From positions 65,132,883 to 65,196,882 of the forward strand of contig CM069454.1 of assembly GCA_035610835.1 (NCBI GenBank): a stretch of 64,000 nucleotides of DNA. The letters run 5' to 3'. The translations under genes and the position numbers were made by a program. Below are positions 62,737 through 64,000 of this stretch, one piece after another. Each line of letters begins with the position of its first letter. The stretch's first letter is position 1. The stretch comes from Ophiura sarsii. Its lineage: Eukaryota; Echinodermata; Ophiuroidea; Amphilepidida; Ophiuridae. The notes beneath the pieces are model-generated. The model did no database searches. It worked only from the letters and a program-made list of their open reading frames with translations, and had not been told where the DNA came from.

Positions 62737-64000
62737 CTGTATATCAACAAAAAACAACTAAGAAATAAGCATCATTACACAATGCAGTAAAAAATTATCA
62801 ACTCAAGCCTATGTAAACATATCACAATCAATACATGTATATGGTCACGCGTTATGAACTCGCCTCCCAATAGGGTGGTGCCGTTACATTTTTTAGCTTC
62901 ATGCTGTCATTTTCCTCAAATATGTTTAAAACCACAAAAGCTATCTCAACAAATTTGGTATCATTTTAAAGCCCTAATAACAAGCTATCTGCCTGCCAAA
63001 TGGCATTGGTATAGCTAATACAGAAAGGGAGATACAGCTGTTTGATGTTTGGGGACCAGGGGTGGTGCTGGAAGGGGTGTTTCTGGAAGGGGTGCTGCCT
63101 GTACAAACTCAATGGGGATAATCCCATGCTTTGTTCTTTTTACAATAACTAGTCATCCCCTAATGTTAAAAACACAATTTTGGTCCCATTTCAAAGGATA
63201 TTTAGTAGTCATTAAGTATGTGGTTCAATAGACTTGTCAACTATTATTAACAACTAATTAATTATGGATAAGACAATGATCATCAGCTTTCTTCCTATTC
63301 GCTACACAGTCAACATGAATAATCAGCCTTAATTTACCGGATTTATAAAAATGACTATAACAGAAAAAGTTTTCAACCTATGATAGCAAAAGTATACATT
63401 TTTGGAAAGCTTGTAACTAGAGGAATTCAGAAATGCAGTTTATATCATGGAAGGGTTCATCCTTAAACAAATGTTTCTGAAAATTCTAAAAATATATAAA
63501 ATAAAAATTTGAGATATTCACTAGCCGGTATAATTACCATACCGACGTAGTAACTTTGACAAATAGATATCATCTAATGGGTAATTTCATGAGGAATTCA
63601 AATATGTAAACAAAATAATAATAGGGATAGGTATACAAAATATATGGATCTCAAATTAAAAATTAAAAAACTCTGATATTTTCCGAACATTTCCGATCAT
63701 ACCATTTTAGTTCTTGGTCGTACTATAATTTTAATGACATATTTGGTTTCCTCATGCAATTTCCCTTCAGAAAATGTATACTTTTACTACCTCAGGGGGG
63801 TATACAAGCAAATATAAATGTTTAAAGTTAAATTCATGTCGCGAAAGCCAAAATCCGTGTGTAACGCGAAAGGAGGCGAGCTTAAAACACATGACCATAT
63901 GCCTGTACCAAGACACGTGTACCATTATTATGATGATAGGTACTATACAATCAAGTGTGTGAATACAAGAGATTGTACAGACATTAAATTGCAATCGATA
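62737..64000. other. Stretch without recognisable gene (intron or 5' part of the DIRS-like element)
   Basis: No coding exon could be identified on either strand. It may be an intron leading to an upstream gag exon beyond the window. GGGGTGGTGCTGGAA and GGGGTGTTTCTGGAA form a small repeat near 63060-63090. Confidence 0.45.

Overview
The window is animal nuclear DNA: spliced genes, tRNA-derived SINEs, many LINE, LTR, tyrosine-recombinase and cut-and-paste elements, long homopolymer and microsatellite tracts, and one 100-base assembly gap. The gene content (a galactose 3-O-sulfotransferase-like pair and a leucine-rich-repeat GPCR of the relaxin-receptor/GRL101 type) and the mix of elements (Crypton-like, DIRS-like, RTE, Helitron-like, Ty3/Gypsy) fit a marine invertebrate, possibly an echinoderm or other ambulacrarian. 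The species is an inference.

Bases 1-5640: a SINE with a 10-bp target duplication, an L2-like LINE fragment (minus strand) split by a hAT-type MITE, the gap, two more LINE pieces, and a palindromic satellite. Bases 5645-12290: two tandem sulfotransferase paralogues. The first is truncated at its 5' end and frameshifted. The second has one in-frame stop and a repetitive basic C-terminus. Between them lie a palindromic short-period array, simple repeats and a TIR element full of CAACAGTTG motifs. Bases 12400-18740: two SINEs, four MITE insertions, a 3'-end MITE fragment and an RTE-clade LINE holding a small TA-flanked MITE.

Bases 18849-23649: a broken, intron-containing Crypton-like tyrosine recombinase gene between inverted, hairpin-rich ends. 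Bases 24400-27755: a decayed minus-strand Gypsy pol fragment next to an inverted-repeat block with nested MITEs. Bases 28543-31215: the LRR-GPCR gene on the minus strand, interrupted by a single TGA.

Bases 32753-41293: five head-to-tail Helitron-like units, each starting TC. Four end in a hairpin plus CTAG; the fifth has lost its last bases. The fourth holds a 2,974-bp transposon with terminal inverted repeats of about 670 bp, a 5-bp target duplication and a broken transposase that I cannot assign to a named superfamily. Bases 41313-54452: a Ty3/Gypsy element whose LTR-to-gag segment is duplicated in tandem, each copy carrying a different stop codon. Bases 57909-62736: a minus-strand DIRS-like element (gag zinc knuckle, RT-RNase H, tyrosine recombinase) with two phase-consistent introns and direct repeats past its 3' end.

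Few loci here can be functional host genes: the GPCR and the second sulfotransferase are the only candidates, and each needs its single stop codon checked. Everything else is a layered record of transposition, including nested insertions whose order can be read from the target duplications.
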